In this document: piece after piece, positions 31,319 through 43,206 of the stretch | Numbering within the stretch: the stretch's first letter is position 1 | Layout of the letters: every line of letters begins with the position of its first letter | NCBI RefSeq assembly: GCF_018687715.1 | Contig: NC_056760.1 | Coordinates: forward strand, 5,989,501 to 6,053,500 | From: Carya illinoinensis | Lineage: Eukaryota > Streptophyta > Magnoliopsida > Fagales > Juglandaceae | DNA: 64,000 nucleotides | Direction: 5' to 3' | Position numbers and translations under genes: made by a program | Notes under the pieces: generated by a model | Told to the model about the DNA's origin: nothing | Databases searched by the model: none | The model's input: only the letters and a program-made list of their open reading frames with translations

Positions 31319-33975
31319 ATGACTGCATGACGTATTTGTCTGTTAGGTGCACTCCCCCCTCCCTCCCTGGATAAATGGAAAACAAGCTTCGTGGTGATAT
31401 ATACCTATATTGTAGTTCAATTACTGACATTTAGAGGAGGCATTGATTAGTAATTTAGGTGGATAGAAACTTCGGAGTAGATTTTTTTTTGCCCTAGAGT
31501 GACCAATTTCACTTGGATCTGATGATAGTACCATTTTATGTATTACTTTAGTGTGTCGTGTTCCAGTCATGCAAAAGCAAGATTCTGTCAAATCTGCAAT
31601 TTGGGTTTTGAGGCCAACATATCCCCAGGATGACTTGCCATCTCCCCATTATGTGCACGTCTTCTCTGCGTAAACTTTTTGGATTTGATCCCCACTTTAT
31701 GTGCCCAGTGATTGTATATGTTGGTCTGTCCCAGGTATCGTCCAACCAACCCCAAACCCCAAGAAAATGAACTCATAATGTTTTGTGGATTTCTTTTTAT
31801 TAATGTGGCATCGGTTCAACTGATCCTTTGGAGAGGGAAAATTGTCAATTCTAACAGACTTACTGCCGGACTGTGGGAGAGCTTCACAATTACTGCCAGG
31901 TAATGATGGTGAAGGATCTTAGATGACTTTATTTTGCAAATTGTAATCCATTTCTGGCAATTGCAAGCTACGAAGTGTTTTTTTTTTTTTGTTAATTTAA
32001 TTGTCGTTTGATAATGTTTATGACATCCTCTTTAGGACATCACAACGTTTTGTGGAAAATCTCATTTTAAATACCTTGGCTTTTCCTGATTCTCTTCAAC
32101 TCCCAGTTTGCAGATTTTGAAGGTTCTGGCTCAAACCTTGATGTATCTATTCTGTGCACTATTTTTTGGTTAGATGACGAGGTATCCGAGAACTTTCATT
32201 GCCCTAGATAAGGCTCTATTTCTCGACTAATCCCCGAGGTAAAAGATGTCTCCGCCAGCAAATTTGTCACCTTTACTGCAGTGTCTTGTTCGCAAGGACC
32301 AGAGATCAACCAGGAGCAACCCACCTGTAAGGTCTACTTTCGATGCCTTCTTCACCCAGATTGGAGTCTCTGGGAGCCTTTTAACCTCCTGCTCGGGAGG
32401 TTTCTGTGTACTATTGGGAAAACCTCTTCCAGATGGTTGATTTTATTTGTCTACATCACTGTTACAAAGAGAATATTGACAATTCCTAGCCATGCTGAAG
32501 AATTCGCTCTTGATAGAAGTATTTGAATCTGGTCGTGATGGAAGGATTATTGCTTGAATGGTGCCAGCCTGCTCTGCATCGGCCAGCAAATGCCCATTAC
32601 ATCAACATCTTGTACTTTACAAAGATTATTATTATTTTAAATTTTATTTTTTAAAGATATTTCGAGGCTGTAAAAAGTATTTCTCTGCATGCTCTATTTG
32701 TGCTGTAATTTTTTTAACACAATTTATATAACCGAAATATGAACAGTTGAGCCGACGGCGAGAAAATTCTATACATACATTCGAAGAGATATGAGTTTAG
32801 TTGAGATAAGTTAAGTTTTTTTATAAATAGTAACGAATTGAGATGTGAAGTGAGTTTTATGAAGATCTATCTAAGATAAGTTTAGACATGTTTAGATGTT
32901 AAGATGAATTTAAATGTATTTATGAAAAGTTAAAAAAAATTATGGGTCATGAAGTAAAAATGTGTTGAGTTAAAAAAAGTTATGGGTCATAAGGTTTTAA
33001 ATTGAAATGAGTTTAATTATTTGAGAATAATATATTTAGATGATAGACTCGACTTGAGGGCATTTTGGTGCTTAGCTGTAGTTAGGTATTATCAAAAAAG
33101 TTGAATGTTGAATTAAATTTAATTTATCTCAATTAACTCAAATTAATAATTCATGTGATTTACTAAATCTTTAATTATTTATAAAAAAATTAAATTCATT
33201 TAAACTTATTTCATATATTTCAAATTAAAAATTTAAATTCATTTCAATTTAAAAAAATTAAATTCATTTTAATGAAATTTATAAAATATTATTATTTATA
33301 ATTCAATTTAATTTATCTTAACATTTAAACATATCAAAATTGCTTCAAGATAATTAGGAAAGTTGCAATTAATTCTTGTTTTTAAAAAAAAAAAAAAAAT
33401 AATAATAATAATTCTTGTTTTTTATTTTTAAAAAAAGCGAGAAGGCTCTATGAGTTAAAAAGTATTAAATTTGCAAATGACGTAATAAAGACCCAAGTGA
33501 AAATTAGAAGCAAGATATATTTTATCTACACAGAATGATCGATCTTTTCAATTGTGTCTTGAAATAATTATCATTTCTCCATAAATATTTCTTGTAAATA
33601 AAAGGAATGAATGTGAATGATAATTACCTGTCTGGATTCAGTTTAGTAGTCGAATGATGGATTCAAAATGTAATTTTAATGGATGGATCATGGGGATGGG
33701 GTGGTGTATTCGGAGTTTATTTATCAGAAGAGAAATGGATCTGCAAAACCCGCCTTGATTTTAAAAAATAAAAATAAAAATTGTTCTCCGAATATTTTCC
33801 TCTCTGCATAGTTACAACGAGACAATTTTTAAGAAAGAGAAGGAAAAGAAAGCGAAAGGAAAATACATCCGAACGGAAGTTGGAAAGTTTTGCTGAAACC
33901 TAGATGAATTCATTCATTCTTTACTGAGCATATTGGTCAGCTATCTCGCATTTCAATCTTTCAGATAGAGAGAGG
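31319..33975. other. Intergenic region, MED16 3' flank to TRAPPC13 5' flank
   Basis: 2.66 kb between two plus-strand genes. The first few hundred bases hold the MED16 3' UTR; no strong AATAAA is evident. No conserved coding segment was found. From 32.6 kb it becomes AT-rich, with a repeat at 32763-33060 and an A-run/AAT microsatellite at 33384-33412. The last 150 bp before 33976 are purine-rich (GAGAAGGAAAAG) and likely contain the TRAPPC13 5' UTR; no clear TATA box is seen. Confidence 0.5.
32763..33060. repeat. AT-rich interspersed repeat with GAGATAAGTT-type words
   Basis: Recurring words TTGAGATAAGTTAAG, AATTGAGATGTGAAGTGAG, TTTAGATGTTAAGATGAATTTAAATG and twice TTATGGGTCAT. The style matches the elements at 47170-47640 (GATCTCATCTCAT ends). 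I associate such GAGATGAG repeats with Fagales genomes from memory. No clear terminal repeats or TSD here. Confidence 0.4.
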
Positions 33976-36900
33976 ATGAGCAGTACTCAGGGTTCACACT
34001 CCCTGGCCTTTAGGGTGATGAGGTTATGCAGACCCTCCTTCCACGTGGACCCTCCCCTCCGCCTGGACCCCGCTGATCTTATCGTTGGCGAGGACATCTT
34101 CGACGACCCGATTGCCGCCTCCGAGCTCCCTCGCCTTTTCGACAGCCACATCTCCAAGCCCACAGATTCCTCAGATCTCAGCTATCGCTCCAGATTCCTC
34201 CTCCACGACCCCTCCGACCCCATGGGCCTCTCCGGCCTCCTCGTCCTTCCCCAGGCCTTCGGGTCCCTCCCGCTGCCCTCTTACCTCTCTCATTTGTTTG
34301 GTTACTTTTAGTACAATTTTGATTTCCTTTGTCTTAAGATTGTTGGTTTTTTTTTTTTTCTTTTTTTTTTTCTTTTCACAGGGCGATTTATTTGGGAGAG
34401 ACTTTCTGTAGCTATATTAGCATCAACAACAGCTCCAATTTTGAAGTTAAGGACGTTGTAATCAAGGTTTGTGGCGATTCCATTAGATATAAATCTTGCA
34501 GGATATGTTTAGACTCTCGGTGTTCACTTCTCTCCGTTTTGTTATAGAAGTTGTACTTTATTCAATAATTACGCAATGTCGTCCATTGACAGGCAGAAAT
34601 TCAAACAGAGAGACAGAGGATCTTGCTTCTGGATACATCAAAATCACCGGTTGAGTCCATTCGTGCTGGAGGGCGTTATGATTTCATCGTGGAACACGAT
34701 GTCAAGGAACTTGGAGCTCACACGTAAGTAGTGACTCGTACCTCACCATTGGGTTTTAATATAAGTGAGGGCGTGCATTTGGGAATTGGAATGCTGCCTC
34801 ATTTTACCACCACCGTAATTGACCTTTACTCATCAATGTTGATTCACAATCTTTAGGTTGGTCTGCACTGCATTGTACAATGACGGTGACGGAGAGCGGA
34901 AATATCTTCCGCAGTTTTTCAAGTTTATCGTTGCCAATCCACTTTCAGTTAGGACAAAGGTATGATCCAATGCTATGTAACATCCAATCATTTTCTTTGT
35001 TTCTACTCTTTTTTTTTTTTGGTTTCTTTCTGTCTATTGGTGGCCAAAAACGCTGCATTGGGAGCCCCCATCCACTAAACCTCCCCATCCCTAGTGAAGA
35101 AATCAGAATGCCGTAATGATGTGTAAAAATAAAATCATTTAACGTGATAATGGCACATAGTTAATACCAGGGGCAAATCATTTTTAACGTGATAATGGTG
35201 CACAATTTATTAAGGATATGATATAAATAATTAAACTACCTCTTGTTATTAGTTTAAGCTTTTGAGACAGATTTCACATAGTTTTAGAGCAGAGGTCATG
35301 AATTCAAACATTGACTCTATACTTCACCTATTTAATTAAATATTTCATGCGTTGGGCCTACTTATTGAGGTCTCATCTGGCCCACACATGAGAGAGTGCT
35401 AAGGATATATATAAATAATTAAATCTACCTTTCCCCATTAGCTTAAGCTTTTGGGACAAGTAATGGTTTCACACAGTTAATAGCAGGGGCACTGGTTGCT
35501 TCCTGGTATGTTTTTTTATATTTGACCAAGTTGCATTATATTGTTTTTATTTTTAAAGTACATTATGTTGTTTTTCTAAACATAATATCTATGAAATTCT
35601 CTTTTGCAGGTTCGTGTTGTTAAGGTATGTTGAGATTGACAATACTTGTTAAATGTAAGTTTAGTAAATCTTCCTTCCAGTCTTATTAGATTTTTCAAAA
35701 CTGAACTTCTATATATATATATACACAGAAGATAATTTAAACTGAAGAAGGGGTTGATTTGATATATTCACTGTTTCATAGGAGTAATATGTTGGGTTGA
35801 CTTGGGAATGAAGTGATTGGAGGAAGTGTCATTAGCTCCGACAAGTTATTGGCGGTCATCATGATCTTGTTACACTTTTATTTTATCATTACCTGTTCTT
35901 CCTTTATTTGTTTCTTTCCTTTTTCTTGGATGCTTCAACAAATTATTTGGTGCCCTTTTTTGGTGTTAATCTAAATAAATAATTCAAGTGATGGTGGGAA
36001 CTTTCTTTTTTACTTATAAAAAAGAAAAAAGAAAGGTGACTGTTGGAACTTTGTGATTACTGCATCTGGCTCTTTGAATGTTAATCCAGTGAGCAACACT
36101 GTTAGACAACCTGTTGCAAATCCTAATTGTCTCCGTTGTATACGTCCCATGTACATGGGTCATGCTTATTTTTTTCATCAATAAAATTCTTGATTACTGT
36201 AAAAAAAAAAGGTCACTTTGACAGCTGCCCAAATTTTGGATTTGGATTTCATGGATATAGCTATCTTGCAGCACTTGCACGCACGAACACACACACACAC
36301 ACACACACACGAAAGCCACATTCGAAATGAGCTCATTAGACAAATTGTCTTTTTTTTTAATCCCTATAAGTAATAAGAAGATTCTCATAAAAAAAAGTAA
36401 TAAGAAAATTTTATTGATAAGTAAATAGGCATAGCCCAATTATATAGGAAGTATACAAGAGAAAACACCTAGATACAAGCTTGAAACTTGAATAGGCTAA
36501 AAGCAAATCATGAAGATTATCTCCATTCAATACAAGAGCCTTTGCCCAATTACGTAAAAGTACTAAAGAAAAACTCTCTTAAGTTCTCCCATCAAGCATT
36601 CTCTATCTTCAAAGCACTGCCCATTTCTTTCCAACCATAAAACACCACATCAAACATAAAGGGATCGGCCTCCATATGGAAACAATACGATGAATCCCCT
36701 TAAAACTTGCTTCGGCATCACCCAAGCAATAAAAATCTCATCCCAAAAAGTCTTAGCCACCTCACAATGAAGAAATAAATGGTCAACAAATTCACCATCT
36801 TTCTTACACATAAGCACCAATCCACAACAAATAATCCACGCTTTCTCAAATTATTTGTGTTCAAAATTTTTGCAGGGACGCCAACCAGCAGAACAATGCT

Positions 36901-39900
36901 ACCTTACTAGGCACCTTAGATCTCCAAAAGCTCATTAGACAAATTGTAGTGCTTAAGTTGCAGAGACCACATAGTTAAATGTCGGTTGACTCAACCATGC
37001 CAGATCATCTTATCTGGCACTGTTCTGTTGATACTGAGATTCTACTTTCAATTAGTTATGAAATTACCCTCCTGACATTCTTTGTGCCTTGTCATAAATG
37101 ATCAAGTTTGTGAAATAGATCTGGGTGTTTGTCTGGTAATTTTATCCTCTATTATAGCTGCATCTTCTACCTCAGGAAACTACATTTCTTGAAGCTTGCA
37201 TTGAAAATCATACAAAATCAAACCTTCTTATGGACCAAGTTGACTTTGAGCCTGCTCCACATTGGACTGCAACAATATTAAATGTGGATGGGCACCATTC
37301 AGACAGCAATTCTCAGACTAGGTGTGTGGCATATTTATTGTTTCAGGGAGAGATTTCATTATATTTCAGCTAGAGATTTTTGACTGCTGATGTGCCCTGC
37401 TTATTCACCCAACAAACATTTTTCCTTTATGCTATTTTTTGGTCTGTGTTTTTCCCAATTATATAAACTGATATTATCACCCTGTATTTCTTTATTATTG
37501 ATCATTTAGTAGTTTGAATTGGCAGAGAGACATTTAAGCAACCTGTCCTTATCAGATCTGGTGGAGGAATTCACAACTATCTTTATCAGTTGAAATTGTC
37601 ATCACGTGGTTCTGCAGAAATGAAAGTTGAGGGTAGTAATATTCTTGGTAAGCTTCAGATTACGTGGCGTACAAATCTGGGTGAACCTGGTCGCCTGCAG
37701 ACACAGCAAATTCTGGGCACTGTAAGTGTTCATTCTTCAAGAGAAGGAAACTTTTAATTTATTTGAAGATATTACATAAAAACCTATCACTGTTCAAGAG
37801 GAATTTTGCACTATTTCTTGATTTTATTTTGTATCTATTCTTACTTCTAACTATTTTTTTTTTTTTATTTGAAGAGTAGTTTTTTTTTTTTTTTCTTTCT
37901 TTTTTTTTTTTTAACTTTTTGCGGAGATATATTTTTTCCATTAGAAGTCTGTGCTATGAGTTTAGGATGGGTGCATGGCAGTGTTTTATATTCTTTTTGA
38001 CATGGTAGTGCTTGGCTCTCTTTTTTTCACCCTTTTTCTTCTTTTCCTCAGTAGGCTTGTAACCCTGTATCTATGACTTGCTTACATTTGGAATAGTAAA
38101 GTTGAACTCATGCTTATCAATATATGTTCGTGTGTGCGTGCATGCACTTTTATAATGATATGTAAGCAAGTAAAATGGTTGTTTCACTAATTCTGTAGAC
38201 TCATTTCATTTGCAGCCCGTAACACGCAGTGATATTGAGTTGCATGTTGCGGAGGTTCCATCTGTTATCAACTTGGAAAGACCCTTTATGGTAACTAAAT
38301 CATTTTATGCTTTTTTCTGTCTCTCTGTCCACACTAGGCATGTGCAGTTTAACTGTAGAATTTTAATTAGTCCGTCAGAAATTATTCACTCAATCTAGTG
38401 TCTGCTAGAAGTGATTTTGTCCATCATATAGTTTGTCCTTTTCATTATTCTTTGATTGTTTGTCCTGAAGCTATTTTCTACTGAGTTAAATGACTTAAAC
38501 CGTTGGGAAGCTGAGCGATTGATTGCTACCTCTGCAGCTACATTTGAAACTCACAAACCAGACAGAGAGAGAATTGGGACCCTTTGAAGTTTTGTTGTCG
38601 CAAAATGGCTTGCATGAGGAGAAGGTTGTTAGGATCAACGGTCTCCAAACTACGGTAATGCATTGTTTTGTCATTGTTCTTATGGGCAGGGGTCATAGTT
38701 TGTAGCAGGCTAAGGGTCCATGACCTTCTACTTTCTATTGTAGCCTCTAGTTAGGTTTTCCTCATGTATACTTTCTGTGTACCTGGGCTTTGCCTATTTC
38801 TATGAATATAACCTCTTGATTACCTATAAAAAAAAGAAGAAGAAGAAGAAGAGGTTTTGTTGCAAAATGGCTTGCACGAGGAGAAGGTCGTGAGGATTAA
38901 TGGTCTCCAAACTATGGTAATGTATAGAAACTGTTGGAATTAGTTATTTTTTTGATAGGCCAATCTAATAGATGATAAACTGTTGGAATTATGTTCAAAG
39001 ACATTTTACATTGGCAGATGATTTGCCTAGTTTTTCAATTTGTTTTCACCATTCTGGATTTTCTCTCTGGCGGGAAACTCTCATCTTAGTATTCTAATGG
39101 TTAGATGCATGCTTGGTCCTTTTGCTTGAGAAATTACTTTCCCCTATTTTAGGGCATGAACCTGCTGACTTGAGGTTGTAAGAGGCCTCTTGGAAACTTT
39201 TTGTAGTTTGCATCATAACTAAGACAGATTACATCAATTTAACTTGATTAGAAGTAGGACGAAGCTTAAAATCTTGCGAAAGTCCAGATTTATCAGGAAA
39301 ATCCAAATATTGTCACATAACTCTATATGTACATTAGTATACCAATGAAAAAAAACCCTACGTACGTTAGTTTCTTAATTTGAATTTATCAAAAAGAAAA
39401 AATTCAGTTTCCTTTTTTTTTTTTTGATGTCGGGGAACCTCTCCAAGGCAGGGCCCTTTGGACCCACCCCTGCAGAATAAACCCCGGTCCCGTTCACCGC
39501 ACCCTCGGAAGTTTCCCTACACGAAACTGGTTAAATCGCTGGCTTTTCACTAGGGGGTGTGGCCCCAAAGGATTGTTTGCACCCATGAGGTGTTGAACCT
39601 TGGACCTTGAAGGGAATGAGATTGTTCACCGCACCCTCGGAAGTTTCCCTACACGAAACTGGTTAAATCGCTGGCTTTTCACTAGGGGGTGTGGCCCCAA
39701 AGGATTGTTTGCACCCATGAGGTGTTGAACCTTGGACCTTGAAGGGAATGAGATTCAGTTTCTTAATCCCTCTTTTCAGGCTTATAGAAATTTTGATCGT
39801 CTGTGGTTCTAATTTTTGTTTGATATTGGTGTACAGGCTTTACCCCAGGTTGCAGCATTTAGTTACACAGACTTCCACCTGGTAAGGGAAACTGATGTGC

Positions 39901-41845
39901 TCCTTGTAGGTCACTTTACTATTCAAATTACAGCTTTACTATACACCTTCAGTTAGTTTTTATCTAATTGTCATGTAAATAGTTGTGTAGTTGCGAAGAT
40001 TTTATATATGGAGCCATCTAGTGGGAATGATATTAGAAAAAAATGTGACAACTCCTTCCCCCAAAAGGGTGGGATCACTGGTTCAAACTTGTTTGGGTCC
40101 ATGTTCTGTGCTTAAACGCACAACAACACAATATATTTGTATGTATATGTACACATATTTATTTGTCTTTGTATGTTTATATATTTACATATATTTATGC
40201 ATATGGAGCTGTTTTGTACATGTAATAGAGGGAGTAGAGATTTGATTTTTTTTCGGTAGTTACAAATTATCTAGGCCCAGCTCAATTGTATTTTAATCCT
40301 CAAAATATTAATGCATCAAATATCATATAACCATACATGGCATGGACATTTCTTTTGTTAGCCCCATTCCTCTCCCTTCCTGTAATCGAGCAAGAGCATT
40401 TTCAGTTTGCCACAATGACTATTGCCAACCATAAATTTTTTTTGGGTTGGCTGAGAAATCCTCCCTATGGATCTGCTGCGAATTAGACACTTCTATAAAC
40501 TTATCAAGTAGATTTATCAAAAAATAAATAAATAAATAAATTTATCAATTACAGAAAGAATGGATGATGTTCCTTTACTAGGAAATAAATAGCCTGGAAT
40601 GCCACATAATAGTATGTGTCATTCTCCTGAGAGAGTTTTTCTAGCTCACAAATGTTAATTCGGCATCTCATTTCTTACCTAAACTTTTGCCTTTGGACCT
40701 GTCAATACTAAAAGTCGGCTCACCGTAGCTGGAAGGGTTGTATAGTCCACATGGTCCTCCAATGGAGTAGATGTAATTGGTTACTGTTGCTTGTTCCCCA
40801 TCTCAGTTTTCTCCTTTGACCGTTCACGGTCGCAGGGGTGTTGCCATTCACCCTGTTTCCTTCTTCTTCTCCATTCAACAGTGGAGGTACCTCCTCCGTG
40901 GATAAAGCTCCAGTAATGTTGATCAACTTAAACTGCTGCCATCAAAGTCTTCTAATCAATGTCATAGTTCCGACAATATACAATTAGGGCATTATTCTGA
41001 ATAAAATTCTGCTCCGTTGGTTATTGTCTCTCTTGGTTAATTCGATAAAGCTGTCTTTGCTATGCAGAACCTCATTGCTACTAAACTTGGAGTTCAGAGA
41101 ATCACAGGCATTACAGTGTTTGACACAAGACAGAAGAGATCTTATGAACCTTTGCTAGACTTGGAGGTTAGTTAACCGTTCAGTTATTCCTGTATCTTTC
41201 AGATTGCTAATTGCTTTGGTTTTCAGTCATGAGCTTTGCTACTATCATCCCCACACACCATAGTTATTTTTATTCTTTTTATATTTTTTAATTTTTTGTT
41301 TTGTTTTATTCTTCTTAATGTTTGAATTCTTTTACTCATAATCCAAACACCACATATTTGGTAAAAGAAAAAAAAAAAATATATATATATATATCTATAA
41401 ATAAGTGTGGTGTGTGGGGATGATCAATAGAATTTTTTTATTTTTTATTTTTATACTTCCTGTGTACATTGGACTTCATCTATTTCATTGTCTTAATAAA
41501 ATTTTCTTTACTTGTAAAAAAAATATATATATATTCAGACAGCTAGAAGCTATAAATGACTGGTGATGTTATTAAAAGCTTTACTGCTCTAGGTTGGTTG
41601 GATTTGTTGGAGCCCTAGGCTGGGCTTTAGATGGTCAAAAACTGATTAATTCTAGGAAGTTTGTCTAGATTAAAAGCTTATGCAGTTGGCCTTCCAGTCC
41701 TTGTTTAGATCACTAATTTGGTAAATCAACTCATTGTTGATGTTGTTAAATTGCTATTTGAACTCTCTAACGCCAACATGATTTGTTGAATGACTGCTCT
41801 GATCTGTGCTCCCGTATGTTGCAGATTTTCGTGGATTTGGACTAA
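33976..41845 (+). CDS. TRAPPC13: Trafficking protein particle complex subunit 13 (TRAPPC13), 12 coding exons
   Basis: Coding exons: 33976-34262, 34382-34466, 34593-34723, 34857-34959, 35610-35624, 37176-37321, 37526-37721, 38216-38290, 38538-38654, 39837-39881, 41068-41166, 41825-41845. Phases agree and total 1,320 nt (439 aa). Conserved plant TRAPPC13 blocks appear in order: HSLAFRVMRLCRPSFHVDPPL, LSGLLVLPQAFG, YLGETFCSYI, EIQTERQRILLLDTS, GGRYDFIVEHDVKELG, GGGIHNYLYQL, LGKLQITWRTNLGEPGRLQT, LKLTNQTERELGPFE, TKLGVQRI and a short C-terminal IFVDLD. TRAPPC13 is a peripheral subunit of the TRAPP tethering complex, which activates Rab GTPases for ER-Golgi and autophagy traffic; in animals it belongs to TRAPPIII. 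Exon 5 is a 15-nt micro-exon (VRVVK). Exon 1 is GC-rich with a weak GTCCCT donor. Intron 9 contains a partial copy of exon 9. Confidence 0.95.
35610..35624 (+). other. 15-nt micro-exon (exon 5) of TRAPPC13
   Basis: CTTTTGCAG precedes GTTCGTGTTGTTAAG and GTATGT follows. The five codons VRVVK fill exactly the gap between NPLSVRTK (exon 4) and ETTFLEAC (exon 6) expected for the family. Skipping it keeps the frame. Confidence 0.88.
36127..36210 (+). mobile_element. Short LINE-tail sequence in TRAPPC13 intron 5
   Basis: TGTACATGGGTCATGCTTATTT followed by AATAAAATTCTTGATTACTG and a run of A matches the shared L1 3' tail in diverged form. A nearby ACTTATAAAAAAGAAAAAAG (36013-36032) may be the tail of another insertion; it is followed by AAAGGTGACT, and the later A run by AAAGGTCACT. 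Boundaries are not resolved. Confidence 0.45.
36286..36311. repeat. (AC)n microsatellite in TRAPPC13 intron 5
   Basis: About 12 consecutive CA units within the intron, just before the LINE fragment. It would be a usable polymorphic marker. Confidence 0.9.
36349..36928 (-). mobile_element. 5'-truncated LINE fragment with 19-bp TSD
   Basis: A 580-bp antisense insertion in TRAPPC13 intron 5. A 19-bp perfect TSD starting AGCTCATTAG lies at 36330-36348 and 36929-36947. The T-rich tail is on the left, followed by the antisense tail core ATAGGCATAGCCCAA, then a degraded zf-RVT region. No intact reading. Confidence 0.9.
38586..38930 (+). repeat. Duplicated 3' part of TRAPPC13 exon 9 flanking a LINE tail
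   Basis: The last 69 nt of exon 9 plus donor (38586-38664) recur at about 38852-38930. Between them is a 187-bp stretch ending in a LINE tail (TACTTTCTGTGTACCTGGGC, TGATTACCTATAAAAAAAAG) and a GAA microsatellite. In the second copy the frame is open to a GT donor. Six of seven base changes in the coding part are synonymous and one codon is cleanly missing. See the finding on this locus. Confidence 0.85.
39412..39752 (-). mobile_element. tRNA-derived SINE with internal 132-bp tandem duplication
   Basis: Antisense insertion in TRAPPC13 intron 9, with TSD ATTCAGTTTC at 39402-39411 and 39753-39762. The antisense poly(A) (12 T) is at the left. On the minus strand a box-B-like GGTTCAACACC lies near the 5' end and the 3' end has GGAGAGGTTCCCCGACATC before the A run. 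Bases 39492-39623 and 39624-39755 are an exact tandem repeat of 132 bp, so the SINE 5' half with its box B is present twice. Confidence 0.82.
40720..40926 (-). other. Unidentified coding-like stretch in TRAPPC13 intron 10
   Basis: A 68-codon antisense reading in a locally less AT-rich stretch, with segments such as STEEVPPLLNGEEEGNRVNGN. It has no domain I recognise and no retroelement motif. It could be a gag or host-gene fragment, or chance. Confidence 0.2.
41455..41525 (+). mobile_element. LINE 3'-tail fragment in TRAPPC13 intron 11
   Basis: CTTCCTGTGTACATTGGACTTC, CTTAATAAAATTTTC, TTTACTTGT and an A run followed by (AT)n match the shared tail in diverged form. A TSD is masked by AT repeats on both sides. 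Confidence 0.5.
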
Positions 41846-43206
41846 TAGATTGGTAATTTTCGTCTGCTGGGGTTGATTTTTTTCTTATACTTTTGGAGGG
41901 ATTAGTCTGTCTGCGACACAGATGATATCATGAGTTTTATCATCAATGGGCTTTAATTAGATTGAGCAAGATGAAGACGATCACACCCAAATTCTTCCCG
42001 CTTTATGACTGTCGAGACCCCACCCATCTGAGACTAGGACGATTTGCTGCGGTGCTTCCAAACGAATCTTTCCATTCTCACAGCAAGGACAGAATCTGTT
42101 TATCAAAGTGTTGTAATTCACAACTGCTTTGAGATCAATAACAAAGCTGTATTATCGCTTTTAAATGTTAAATCTGGTCTCGCTCTCTAGTTGTGAAGAA
42201 TCAAATGACTTTGTTATGTCGACTCATGAAAGCTAAAAGACTAGCAAATGAGCTTTTCTCGCTGTACAAGGAACTGCTACTAGCTGTTCTTAGCCTTTGA
42301 TCAAACTTCACTTTGGACTTGTTTTTAGTTTTATTGTGTTTTTTTCTTTTAATTTTTGTATTTGCGGGACAGTTTCGGGTTTTGAGCTTACAGAAATTTC
42401 TTATGCGATTTTTGGATACGAGGCTAACTAGATTAGGGTTATTTACGGCACCCAGAATAATTCAACCAATGATATTAGAAAACAGGTTTCCTGCCTTGCC
42501 TTGGTATGTAGATGGCAGAACGATTGTCCTCTTCGTCATTGGAAGTAGAGCTTTAGAACCAATGAATCCATTGTTCAACTCCGAGTCAAATTTGGTAAAT
42601 GGAAAGTAACGATACTCCCTCCGAGAGGATGCATCCCGATAATTTTTTTAAAAATTGTTTATTTTATTTAATAATTAAGAAAATATTTAAATTATATTAT
42701 GAAAAAAATATTTAAAAATATAAAAATAAATAAATAAATAAAGCAATTGCTCTCACGGCTCATCCTATATCTAACATCCCTTATGGAAAAATAATAATTT
42801 TGTATTTTAGACCTCAAGATAGATCATGATTTCCAACTTTTGAAGCTTGAACACTTGTCATCCTCGTGGAGAACAGAACGATGTTGATGGGGCCATTGGC
42901 AGTTCGGGTACACTTATCCATTCGTTGTTTTTAACATTTATTGTTCTCTCTCTGTCTAATCTGAGTACCAGTTCAACAAGTTGATGAGAGAGAGAGATTG
43001 GTTGGTTTATTTTGTCAACAATGTAGGCTGTAGCCCCCAAGTGATATCTAAAACATTCTTTTATACATATAAAAGAATTGCATGTCACTGCAACCCGCCA
43101 ACATAGACAAATGTACATACAAACACGACTTAACTAGGAAAATAAACATAAAACCAGGTGGAGGTATGGATTGACTTCACATTATTATCCTGTCCTAAAA
43201 ATCTAG
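41846..43206. other. Convergent intergenic region, TRAPPC13 and TSJT1-like 3' flanks
   Basis: 1.36 kb between two converging genes. It should hold both 3' UTRs. No conserved protein motif was found in either strand; short open frames at 42313-42609 and 43118-42858 lack recognisable content. 42640-42745 is very AT-rich. Confidence 0.5.

Noticed and set aside
37759..37941. Lys-rich antisense ORF in TRAPPC13 intron 7
   Set aside because: It is a translation of T-rich intron sequence.
40720..40926. Independent antisense gene in TRAPPC13 intron 10
   Set aside because: Short, no motif, no promoter or splice context. Kept only as a low-confidence feature.
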